Positions 7,273 through 14,287 of a DNA stretch of 42,814 nucleotides are shown here, piece by piece. Within the stretch, counting starts at the first letter, position 1; every line of letters starts with the position of its first letter. This DNA comes from Anaerolineae bacterium (GTDB lineage Bacteria; Chloroflexota; Anaerolineae; JAAYZQ01), in contig JAFGIA010000242.1 of the NCBI GenBank assembly GCA_016929795.1, positions 1 through 42,814 on the forward strand, given 5' to 3'. The notes under the pieces are model-generated. The model was not told the origin of the DNA, searched no databases, and worked only from the letters and a program-made list of their open reading frames with translations. The position numbers and the translations under genes were made by a program.

Positions 7273-7505
7273 GCCCCAAGCTGCCGGTGGTATCCGGCCA
7301 CCAATTAGTCCGCGTTCTCGAATCCATAGGCTACGAGATTGTCCGCCAGAGAGGGAGCCATATTCGCCTTCGAGATGAGAGTGATCCCGAACACCGTCCC
7401 GTGACTGTGCCAGACCATCGAACGCTAAAACCGGGATTACTGCGACAGATTCTGCGCGATGCAAACCTGACGGTGGATGAACTGGTCGAATTGCTGGGCC
7501 GGTAG
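7269..7505 (+). CDS. hicA: HicA-family toxin (mRNA interferase)
   Basis: A 78-residue HicA/YcfA-like protein with a dsRNA-binding-like fold. The pattern SGHQLVRVLESIGYEIVRQRGSHIRLR contains the catalytic G-S-H histidine. It continues with VTVPDHRTLKPGLLRQILRDANLTVDELVELL, the typical HicA C-terminal half. It would cleave mRNA or tmRNA and slow growth when the antitoxin is depleted. The ATG at 7269 overlaps the stop of the second hicB-like gene by four bases. All family-defining residues are present, so it should be active. Confidence 0.88.
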   Translation: MSPKLPVVSGHQLVRVLESIGYEIVRQRGSHIRLRDESDPEHRPVTVPDHRTLKPGLLRQILRDANLTVDELVELLGR

Positions 7506-7573
7506 TGCGGCTCGGGCAGCCTCGCGTCACAACATGATCTAGCAAATGCCGTGGGGGTCAAATAGGGTCGAAT

Positions 7574-7602
7574 TTGCATAATTGGCGATTTTGTGCTAAC
7601 AT
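7574..7602 (+). promoter_or_regulatory. Promoter of the glmU leader
   Basis: TTGCAT at 7574-7579, a 17-base spacer, and an extended -10 TGCTAACAT whose hexamer TAACAT is at 7597-7602. Transcription would begin near 7609. No other promoter-like pair is visible between here and glmU. Confidence 0.5.
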
Positions 7603-7608
7603 GGCTCA

Positions 7609-7795
7609 CCAGCAAAGGAGATGGACTATCGAGCTCTGCCGATCGGCAGCTTGTTCCGGCAGAGCCGGCATTGGATGGACGAGTTACCCTCAGAGGGCCC
7701 GGACCCTCACTCTATAACCGATTGTAAACGAGATTGGCATCTGACCCGACCAGGTCGGACCTGTGGTGTACGCCATGTCCGATGTGGTCTTTTTT
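7609..7795 (+). ncRNA. Structured leader RNA / attenuator upstream of glmU (unassigned class)
   Basis: About 187 nt run from the predicted start to a T6 tract, with no convincing gene inside. Structure seen: GCTCTGCCG (7633-7641) pairs with CGGCAGAGC (7657-7665), and this competes with the palindrome CTGCCGATCGGCAG (7636-7649). GAGGG at 7693-7697 can pair with CCCTC at 7704-7708 or with the CCCTC just before it. The 3' end is an intrinsic terminator whose left arm can also form a smaller hairpin (7746-7758). Competing pairings before a terminator are the mark of transcription attenuation. I do not recognise a T-box (no AGGGTGG core), SRP, tmRNA or RNase P signature. It could be a cis leader or a free small RNA. 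Confidence 0.5.
7748..7795 (+). terminator. Intrinsic terminator in the glmU leader
   Basis: Arms 7748-7760 and 7777-7789 form a 13-bp stem with one G-G mismatch and one G-U pair. The loop can add TGG/CCA (7764-7766 and 7773-7775). T6 follows at 7790-7795. It ends only 12 bases before the glmU ribosome-binding site, so glmU transcription must read through it. Confidence 0.7.
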
Positions 7796-7820
7796 CGTTT
7801 TCCCCCTGAGGAGCGCAAAT

Positions 7821-9212
7821 GTGAGCACGAGCATAGTGATCCTGGCGGCGGGCAAGGGCACCCGCATCAAGTCGGAGTTGCCCAAGGTCCTGCACCCGCT
7901 GGCGGGCAGGCCGATGGTGCAGTTCGTGGTGGACGCCGCCCGCGCGCTCGACCCGGAGCAGTTGACGGTGGTGGTGGGCGAGGGCGCCGAGCTGGTGCGC
8001 GAGGCGGTGGGCAGCGGCGTGACCTATGCGCTCCAGGCGGAGCGGCTGGGCACGGGCCACGCGCTGCAGCAGGCACGCACGGCGGCGGCGGGCAGGGCGG
8101 ACACGGTGCTGGTCCTGTATGGCGACACGCCCCTGATCCGGGCAGAGACGCTGTGGCGGATGGCCGCGCACCACGCAGAGACGGGCGCGGCGGCGACGAT
8201 CCTCACCTTCCGGCCGCAGAACCCGGCGGGCTATGGCCGCATTGTGCGCGACGGCGAGACGGGGCAGGTGGCGGCGATCGTCGAGGACAAGGCGGCGACG
8301 CCGAAAGAGAAAGAGATCGGCGAAGTGAACAGCGGGCTGCTCTGCTTCCGCGACGAGTGGGTGTGGGAGCGGCTGGAACGGCTGGAGCGGCAGCCGGGCG
8401 GGGAGTACTACCTGACCGACCTGGTGGCGATGGCGCGCGCGGAGGGGGAGAGGGTGGCGGCGCTCGAGGTGGACGACGCGCTGGAAGTGATGGGCGTCGA
8501 CCACCGAGCCAAGCTGGCTGTGGCGGCGGCCGAGATGCGGCGGCGGATCAACGAGCGGTGGATGCTGGCCGGCGTGACGATGATCGATCCGGAGACGACG
8601 TACGTGGACGCGGGGGTCGAGATCGGGGTGGACACGACGATCGGGCCGAACACGATCCTGCAAGGGGCGACGCGGATCGGACGCGGCTGCACGGTGGGGC
8701 CGAACAGCGTGGTGCGCAGCTCGACGATCGAGGACCGCTGCCGGGTGGAGATGTCGGTGGTGGAGCAGGCGTGGATGGAAGAGGGCTCGGACGTGGGCCC
8801 GTTCGGGCACCTGCGCAAGGGCGCACGCCTGGGCAGGGGCGCACACATGGGCAATTTCGGCGAGGTCAAGAATTCGTACCTGGGGCCGGGCGCCAAGATG
8901 GGGCATTTCAGCTACCTGGGGGACGCCACGGTGGGGGCCGGGGCGAACATTGGCGCGGGCACCATCACCTGCAACTATGACGGCCAGCAAAAGCACCCGA
9001 CGACGATCGGGGAAGGCGCCTTTATCGGGAGCGACACGATGCTCGTGGCCCCGGTCGAGGTGGGCGAGGGGGCCAGGACCGGCGCGGGATCGGTGGTGAC
9101 ACACAACGTGCCCCCGGGCCGGGTGGCCTATGGCGTGCCGGCGCGGGTCAAACCGCTGCTGGAAAACAGGGCTGGCGAGCCACCCACGGAAGTGGGGCAG
9201 GAGGAAACCTGA
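7821..9212 (+). CDS. glmU: Bifunctional GlmU: GlcNAc-1-P uridyltransferase / GlcN-1-P acetyltransferase
   Basis: Makes UDP-N-acetylglucosamine, the precursor of peptidoglycan and other surface glycans, in the cytoplasm; 463 residues, a normal length. The N-terminal pyrophosphorylase domain has the nucleotide-binding loop LAAGKGTRIKSELPKVLHPL (residues 8-27), followed by LYGDTPLI, RPQNPAGYGRIVR and EVNSGLLCF. The C-terminal left-handed beta-helix shows hexapeptide repeats from about residue 255 (GVEIGVDTTIGPNTILQGATRIG), the acetyltransferase residues in GPFGHLRKGARLGRGAHMGNF, GHFSYLGDATVGAGANIGAGTITCNYDG and a GTVVAP-like GSDTMLVAPVEVG. The GTG start at 7821 has GAGGAG (7808-7813) seven bases upstream; homology also begins there. 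It heads an operon with the next two genes and sits behind a terminator-containing leader. Confidence 0.97.
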   Translation: MSTSIVILAAGKGTRIKSELPKVLHPLAGRPMVQFVVDAARALDPEQLTVVVGEGAELVREAVGSGVTYALQAERLGTGHALQQARTAAAGRADTVLVLYGDTPLIRAETLWRMAAHHAETGAAATILTFRPQNPAGYGRIVRDGETGQVAAIVEDKAATPKEKEIGEVNSGLLCFRDEWVWERLERLERQPGGEYYLTDLVAMARAEGERVAALEVDDALEVMGVDHRAKLAVAAAEMRRRINERWMLAGVTMIDPETTYVDAGVEIGVDTTIGPNTILQGATRIGRGCTVGPNSVVRSSTIEDRCRVEMSVVEQAWMEEGSDVGPFGHLRKGARLGRGAHMGNFGEVKNSYLGPGAKMGHFSYLGDATVGAGANIGAGTITCNYDGQQKHPTTIGEGAFIGSDTMLVAPVEVGEGARTGAGSVVTHNVPPGRVAYGVPARVKPLLENRAGEPPTEVGQEET

Positions 9213-9213
9213 C

Positions 9214-10608
9214 GTGACGCTCCCGGAAGTCGCTCTTTTTCTCTTTTTTCTGGTGGCCAACGGGTTCCTGGCGACGGCCCGCTCGGCGCTGGTGAACGTG
9301 CGCAAGGCGCGGCTGCGGCAGTTGATCGAGGAAGGCTCGGCCCCGGCGCGCGCCGCCGAGCGGCTGGCAGAAGATGCGAGCCGGCTGCTGGCCACAGCCC
9401 AGTTGGGCATGATGCTGACCAGCTTTTTTGCGGGGGGCGTGGTGGCGGTGGTCTCGACGCCGCCCCTTGAACGGCTACTCGCTCCGTGGCTCGGCGACGC
9501 CGCCTACCCGGTGGCCTTTGTCGTCGTGTTGTTCGCCGCGGCGTGGATCATGCTCATCCTGGGCGAGCTGGTGCCCGAGATGGTGGGCGCACAGTACAGC
9601 GAGCGGCTCGCCCTGTGGCTGGCGCGTCCCCTAGCCCTCGTCTCGATTGTGGCCATGCCCATCGTGCGCCTGACGGTGTGGATCGCCAACATGGTGGCGC
9701 GCCTCTTTGGAAGCGACGTGCGCCGCGAGCTGCCCTTTGTCACAGAGGAAGAGATCAAGACCCTGGTCGATGCCGGCGAGGAAGAGGGGGTCATCCAGGA
9801 AGAAGAGAAGGAGATGATCTATTCCATCTTTGAGCTGGGTGACACGCTGGCGCGCGAGGTGATGGTGCCGAGGATCGACGTGGTGGCGCTCGACGAGAAC
9901 ACGCCGATGCTCGACGCGCTGGGGACGATCATGGAGGCCGGCTTTTCACGCATCCCGGTGTTTCGCGAGACGATCGACAATATCCTGGGCGTGCTCTACA
10001 CCAAGGACCTGCTGCCCTATCTGCGCGACGGGCGGACCGACGTGCCCCTGAACAAGGTCCTGCGCACGGCCTACTTTGTGCCCGAGACGAAAAAGGCGAG
10101 CGACCTGCTGCCCGACCTGCAGCAGCGGCGCGTGCACATGGCAGTGGTGGTGGATGAGTATGGCGGCATGGCCGGCGTGGTGACGATCGAGGACCTGCTG
10201 GAAGAGATCGTGGGCGAGATCCAGGACGAGTATGACAGCGAGGAGCCGTTTGTGCAGTTTGTCGGCGACGACGAGTATATCCTGGACGCACGGGTGGACC
10301 TCGACGATCTCAATCGCCTGATGGACGCGTCGCTGCCGACAGAGGACAGCGACACGCTGGGCGGGTTCATTTACAGTGAGCTGGGCAAGGTGCCGGTGGT
10401 GGGCGACCACGTGTCCTTTGCCAATCTCGACTTTGCGGTCGAGTCGGTGGCAGGCCGGCGCATCAAGAAGGTGCGCGTGCGGCGGGTGGCAGCCGCGCGG
10501 CCGGCGCCGGAAGAGGCGGAGAGCGAGGGTCCCGCCGAGCATGGTGCGGCCCATGAGAATGGTGTGGGGAATGGAAATGGCCATGGAAAGAGGCGGTGGA
10601 GCCAATGA
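9214..10608 (+). CDS. CNNM/DUF21-CBS-CorC_HlyC membrane protein (TlyC family)
   Basis: A 464-residue inner-membrane protein of the hemolysin C/CorC family, members of which are linked to Mg2+/Co2+ export. Residues ~1-180 are the DUF21 transmembrane domain with four hydrophobic stretches (VALFLFFLVANGFLATARSA, GMMLTSFFAGGVVAVV, VAFVVVLFAAAWIMLILGELVPE, LALVSIVAMPIV). Two CBS domains follow: EVMVPRIDVVALDENTP...GFSRIPVFRETIDNILGVLYTKDLL, then HMAVVVDEYGGMAGVVTIEDLLEEIVGEIQDEYD. The CorC_HlyC domain covers ~350-430 (ILDARVDLDDLNRLM...TLGGFIYSELGKVPVVGD). The tail is rich in His, Gly and Asn and low in complexity. GTG at 9214 has AGGAGG (9199-9204) nine bases upstream, one base after glmU stops, so the genes are co-translated. 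The stop overlaps the cytidine deaminase start. Confidence 0.93.
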   Translation: MTLPEVALFLFFLVANGFLATARSALVNVRKARLRQLIEEGSAPARAAERLAEDASRLLATAQLGMMLTSFFAGGVVAVVSTPPLERLLAPWLGDAAYPVAFVVVLFAAAWIMLILGELVPEMVGAQYSERLALWLARPLALVSIVAMPIVRLTVWIANMVARLFGSDVRRELPFVTEEEIKTLVDAGEEEGVIQEEEKEMIYSIFELGDTLAREVMVPRIDVVALDENTPMLDALGTIMEAGFSRIPVFRETIDNILGVLYTKDLLPYLRDGRTDVPLNKVLRTAYFVPETKKASDLLPDLQQRRVHMAVVVDEYGGMAGVVTIEDLLEEIVGEIQDEYDSEEPFVQFVGDDEYILDARVDLDDLNRLMDASLPTEDSDTLGGFIYSELGKVPVVGDHVSFANLDFAVESVAGRRIKKVRVRRVAAARPAPEEAESEGPAEHGAAHENGVGNGNGHGKRRWSQ

Positions 10609-11012
10609 GTGAACGACCGAGCGACCAGGAACTGATCGAGATCGCGCTCCGTGCGCGCCAGCATGCCTACGCTCCCTACTCCAAGTTTCCGGTCGGGGCC
10701 GCGCTGCTGGGGCGCTCTGGACAGGTGTTCACCGGGGCCAACGTCGAAAACGCGGCCTACCCGCTGACGACGTGCGCCGAGCGGACCGCGGTCACCAAGG
10801 CAGTGTCGGAAGGGGAGCGGGAGTTTGATACGATCGCCGTGGTGACCGAGACAGGGGCCACCCCGTGCGGCGCGTGCCGGCAGATCCTGCGCGAGTTCGG
10901 CGGTCCAGAAGGTGACCTGCGCGTGATCGTGGCCGACACGGAAGGGCAGAGCCGCACCTATACGATCGCAGAGCTGCTGCCAGACAGTTTTACACCCGAC
11001 CAACTCGGGTGA
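10605..11012 (+). CDS. cdd: Cytidine deaminase, tetrameric type
   Basis: Deaminates cytidine and deoxycytidine to uridine in pyrimidine salvage; 135 residues, the length of the homotetrameric class. The zinc site is complete: NVENAAYPLTTCAER supplies the first cysteine and catalytic glutamate, and TPCGACRQ supplies the C-x2-C pair. The substrate-binding segment YAPYSKFPVGAALL is at residues ~20-33. The ATG at 10605 lies in an ATGA overlap with the stop of the CBS protein gene, which makes it the third gene of the glmU operon. A GTG nine bases upstream is an alternative start. Confidence 0.96.
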   Translation: MSERPSDQELIEIALRARQHAYAPYSKFPVGAALLGRSGQVFTGANVENAAYPLTTCAERTAVTKAVSEGEREFDTIAVVTETGATPCGACRQILREFGGPEGDLRVIVADTEGQSRTYTIAELLPDSFTPDQLG

Positions 11013-11016
11013 CTGG

Positions 11017-11060
11017 TGGTGCCCGGCCCTGTCGCGCGCCCGCGACAGGACCAGGCACCA
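11017..11060. terminator. Bidirectional hairpin between convergent genes
   Basis: TGGTGCC (11017-11023) pairs with GGCACCA (11054-11060), and inside it CCTGTCGCG (11028-11036) pairs with CGCGACAGG (11041-11049) around loop CGCC. It sits between the end of cdd (+) and the end of the Agl23-like gene (-), so it could stop transcripts from both sides. No T tract is present on either strand. Confidence 0.6.
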
Positions 11061-11067
11061 TGGGGCG

Positions 11068-14000
11068 CTATTCTTCGAAAAGGGGCGCGAACTTGATCAC
11101 GCGCTGGCCGTCGGTATCGGTGACATAGATGGTGCCCTCGGCATCGACGGTGATGCCCGTCGGTAGGCTGAACGCGCCGGCGTCGAATCCGTAGCGCCCA
11201 AAGGTGGCCAAGATCTCGCCTTCGGGGCCAAACACGGCGACGCGATAGCCCTCCGGGTCGGTGACGTACACCCGCCCCTGGCCGTCGACGGCCAGGAAGG
11301 GCTTGTTGACGACAGACTCGCCGTACCACGCGTCCACCACCCACTCGCGCAAGTAGGTTCCTTCCGAGTCAAAGACCTGCACGCGCTGGTTCCACGTGTC
11401 CACCAGATAGACGTTGCCGTCCAGATCGACGTCGATGCCGACAGGCTCGGCGAACGAGCCAGGGCCGATGCCCTCCCCCCCCCACGAGGCGATATGGTTG
11501 CCGTCGAGATCGAACACGACGACACGCTCGTTGCCCGTGTCGGTGACATAGACGCGCCCCAGATCGTCGTCGACGGCAACGTCGCGCGGGCCATAGAACA
11601 GGTAGGGGTCGGTCGTCGTCTCGCCAAAGGTGCCCCAGGCGTTGAGGAAAGCGCCGCCGGCGTCGAACACCTGGATGCGATGATTCCAGGTATCGGCGAC
11701 GTAGGCCCGCCCCTGCGCGTCGACGTCGATACCCCACGGCTCCTGGAACTGGCCGGGGCCGCCGGGCTGCTCGCAGCCGGTGCCGCTGCTCAGGTCACAG
11801 CGGCTGCCCCAGGCGGTGATCAACGCCCCCTGGTCGTCAAAGACCTGCACGCGGTTGTTGTCCGAGTCGACGACATAGAGGGTGCCATAGGGGCCCGTCG
11901 CGATGCCGCGTGGATGGTTGAACTGGCCCGGCTCGACGCCGACGACGCCCCAGGTGGCGATGCCGGCGACCTCGTTATAGACCTCGAGGTAGGGATCGAC
12001 GGGCATCTCGATCACTTCCATCGGCCCTGTGCCGAAATCCCAGAGCTGTTGCGCCACGTCCTTGCGCACATAGAGGTAAAAGTTGTGGACGTGATACCAG
12101 TCGTCGGGCGTGCGCGGATACTCGCGGTAGTAGAGGATGCGCCACAGCTTTTGCCTGAGATCGGGCGTGGTCAGGATCTCGGAAATCCGGCCCCACGTCA
12201 GGCCCATGTACTCCTGGTTGGGCCACCAGACGAGGCGGCGCTTGAAACGGTAGTAGCGGTCGCCGAGGAAGGGCTGCACCTTGGCGTCGTTCTTGTCGCC
12301 AGCGAGGATCACGGGCACGTCGACCTTGTCGCGGGTGGGCGTTTCGCCGTAGAACTGGCGGTTCGGATACTCGCGCATATACCACTCGAGCGGCCACGAC
12401 ACGTCGCTGTCGTAGGCCACCTCGATCATTTTGTCGCCGACGGTGCGCGCCGAGATGCCGGCGATCTCGTCCATCGTGGGCTTGACGTCGGCCCCGCCGT
12501 GGGCATAGACCAACAGCTCGGTGGCATAGTCATAGTTGATATAGGCCGCCATCCAGGCAAAGCGCACCGTAAAGAGGCCGAGAAAGACGAGGAGTGTGAC
12601 CACTGCCACCACCAGCGACTGGCGCCCACTGAGGCGGCGGATGACCAGCCCGGTGAGCGCGGCCATCAGCAGGGTGATGATCAGCGCCAGCAGCCAGTTG
12701 CCGGTTTCCTGGAGCGAAAAGATCGACATGCTCTTGAAAGGCTGTAAGCGGATGAGTGTCAGGAGGCCGAAGAGGGTGACAGGCAGCAGAATCAAGAGGA
12801 GGGCGCCGCCGCGCCGCCACACTTCGCGCCACTCGACGCGCTCCAGCACGTCACCCAGGAATTTGGCCGTGAGCACGCTGAGCGGCAGCGCGGGATGAAC
12901 GACGAGCCACGGCATCTTTTCGCCTGCCCAACTGTAGAGAAAGAGGCTGGCGAGCGTCCAGAGGATCAGGAAGGCGACAAAGCGGGCGTTCTCCACCGCC
13001 CACGCCGCGACCTCGCCACGGGCATCGGTCGCATCATCCAGCTCGCCGACCGGGGCCACCGGCCTGGTGCCACGGATGAGATAATAGAGCGTGCCCACCA
13101 GTCCAAAGAAGAGGGGCAGAAACTCGTACATGGGCAGCAGGAGCAGGTAATAGTACCAGGGCTGCCCGCCGCGCTCTACCTCTTGCTGAGCCAGCCAATA
13201 GCTGACCGAGCCGAACACGCCGGTACCGAGGCCGAGAGGGTTGGTAAAGAAGGTGGTAAAGAGGAGGGCATAGATCAGGAAGATGATCACGCCGGCGACC
13301 AGCCAGTGACGCCAGGTGAGCGATCGCACAGCCTCCTCGACGCTGCTGAGGGCAGGATGGCGCGAGCGGAGCAGGCTGGCGCTGAGCAAGACGGCAGGCA
13401 GTGTGCCGCCCACCACGGTGAGCACCGAGGTGAAGAGTTTCAGGCCTGCACTGATCGCCCCGGCGCCTTCGGCCGCTTCTGCAGGCGGGCGCCCGAGCAG
13501 GTAGCCGCCGCCGAGCAAGAGGAGGGCCAGCGCCCCGCCGCCGACATAGAGCCAGATCTGGGCGCCCGGCTTGACCCGCTCCCACAGGAGCACCTCGAAG
13601 AGAAAGATGAACCCGATAAAGCCAAAGATGTAGGCGTTCTCTTTCGTCGCCAGCGACAGCATCAGCACGGCGGCGCCGGTGTAAAACCAACGGGGATCGC
13701 GGCTGCGGAGGAAGTGGAAGAGGGCGGCGATGAGGAGCATGGTCCACACGGTGATATAGATGTCGTTGCGGATGTAGCGCGAGTAGTAGAGGATCGAAGG
13801 CGAGATCAGGAGGAGGGCGGCGGCGATCAGGGCGCCCAACCGGCCGAGCCAGCGCCTCAACAGGAGCGGGCTCATGACCATGGCGACGCCAAAGAGCGCC
13901 GGCACGATGCGCGCCGTGTAATCGTTGTCGCCAAAGAGAAAATAGATCAGCGCGTTGGCGTGAAAGAGGAAGGGGCCATGCATCATCGGGTTGTGCACGT

Positions 14001-14214
14001 ACCCCGAGCCGCTGTAGAGATAGTAGGAGTAGAGCGCGTGCAGGCTCTCGTCGTGGCTCATGGCGCGCGCGCCGAGATCCCAGAAGCGGCTGACCAGGGC
14101 CAGCACAAAGATCAGCGCATAGAAGGCCTTTTCCCACGTCGGCCGAAAGAGGTCAGCCAGCGGGGTGTCGAGGTACCCTCTCGTCTGTTGTGTCGTCATC
14201 TCACGAACGGTCAT
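11068..14214 (-). CDS. Agl23-like (TIGR03663) GT-C membrane protein with C-terminal NHL propeller
   Basis: A 1048-residue membrane protein. Residues ~30-600 carry about a dozen hydrophobic segments of the PMT/GT-C type and the invariant TIGR03663 marks: the Asp-Glu pair in SHDESLHALYSYYL (55-56), HGP in MMHGPFLFHANALIYFLFGD (79-81) and following arginines. In GT-C enzymes such a first-loop acidic pair is catalytic. Residues ~600-750 are an extracytoplasmic domain. Residues ~755-1048 are six NHL repeats (for example GIATGPYGTLYVVDSDNNRVQVF), enough for one six-bladed propeller that could bind glycan or protein outside the membrane. TIGR03663 proteins are found with DUF2298 proteins, as here. 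The ATG at 14214 has GAGG ten bases upstream. Function as a glycosyltransferase or flippase partner is inference. Confidence 0.88.
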   Translation of the reverse strand: MTVREMTTQQTRGYLDTPLADLFRPTWEKAFYALIFVLALVSRFWDLGARAMSHDESLHALYSYYLYSGSGYVHNPMMHGPFLFHANALIYFLFGDNDYTARIVPALFGVAMVMSPLLLRRWLGRLGALIAAALLLISPSILYYSRYIRNDIYITVWTMLLIAALFHFLRSRDPRWFYTGAAVLMLSLATKENAYIFGFIGFIFLFEVLLWERVKPGAQIWLYVGGGALALLLLGGGYLLGRPPAEAAEGAGAISAGLKLFTSVLTVVGGTLPAVLLSASLLRSRHPALSSVEEAVRSLTWRHWLVAGVIIFLIYALLFTTFFTNPLGLGTGVFGSVSYWLAQQEVERGGQPWYYYLLLLPMYEFLPLFFGLVGTLYYLIRGTRPVAPVGELDDATDARGEVAAWAVENARFVAFLILWTLASLFLYSWAGEKMPWLVVHPALPLSVLTAKFLGDVLERVEWREVWRRGGALLLILLPVTLFGLLTLIRLQPFKSMSIFSLQETGNWLLALIITLLMAALTGLVIRRLSGRQSLVVAVVTLLVFLGLFTVRFAWMAAYINYDYATELLVYAHGGADVKPTMDEIAGISARTVGDKMIEVAYDSDVSWPLEWYMREYPNRQFYGETPTRDKVDVPVILAGDKNDAKVQPFLGDRYYRFKRRLVWWPNQEYMGLTWGRISEILTTPDLRQKLWRILYYREYPRTPDDWYHVHNFYLYVRKDVAQQLWDFGTGPMEVIEMPVDPYLEVYNEVAGIATWGVVGVEPGQFNHPRGIATGPYGTLYVVDSDNNRVQVFDDQGALITAWGSRCDLSSGTGCEQPGGPGQFQEPWGIDVDAQGRAYVADTWNHRIQVFDAGGAFLNAWGTFGETTTDPYLFYGPRDVAVDDDLGRVYVTDTGNERVVVFDLDGNHIASWGGEGIGPGSFAEPVGIDVDLDGNVYLVDTWNQRVQVFDSEGTYLREWVVDAWYGESVVNKPFLAVDGQGRVYVTDPEGYRVAVFGPEGEILATFGRYGFDAGAFSLPTGITVDAEGTIYVTDTDGQRVIKFAPLFEE

Positions 14215-14287
14215 GGCAAAAAACCTCGTTGTTCAAATGGCACTGCATCATTCACAGGCATGATCCCCAATATCCAATGTCCAGTCT
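14215..14287. other. Short spacer with ATTGG-type repeat
   Basis: The 73-base gap between the Agl23-like gene and the upstream GT-C paralogue contains, on the minus strand, GACTGGACATTGGATATTGG, a sequence of the kind dispersed in repeat-rich bacterial genomes. No promoter or terminator is evident, so the two genes may be co-transcribed. Confidence 0.4.

Noticed and set aside
6432..7505. A local DGR reverse transcriptase or template repeat near the FGE gene
   Set aside because: No reverse-transcriptase motif (such as YxDD) and no asparagine-rich near copy of the variable region is visible anywhere in the window.
7609..7795. Leader RNA as T-box, SRP RNA, tmRNA or RNase P RNA
   Set aside because: No T-box AGGGTGG core, no SRP GGAAG loop and no tmRNA or RNase P conserved blocks; the length alone fits 6S RNA but I could not build the 6S central bubble.
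7621..7809. A 62-codon frame in the glmU leader
   Set aside because: Its GGAG abuts the ATG with no spacing, it spans the terminator hairpin, and its sequence resembles nothing known. A translated leader peptide is possible but not supported.
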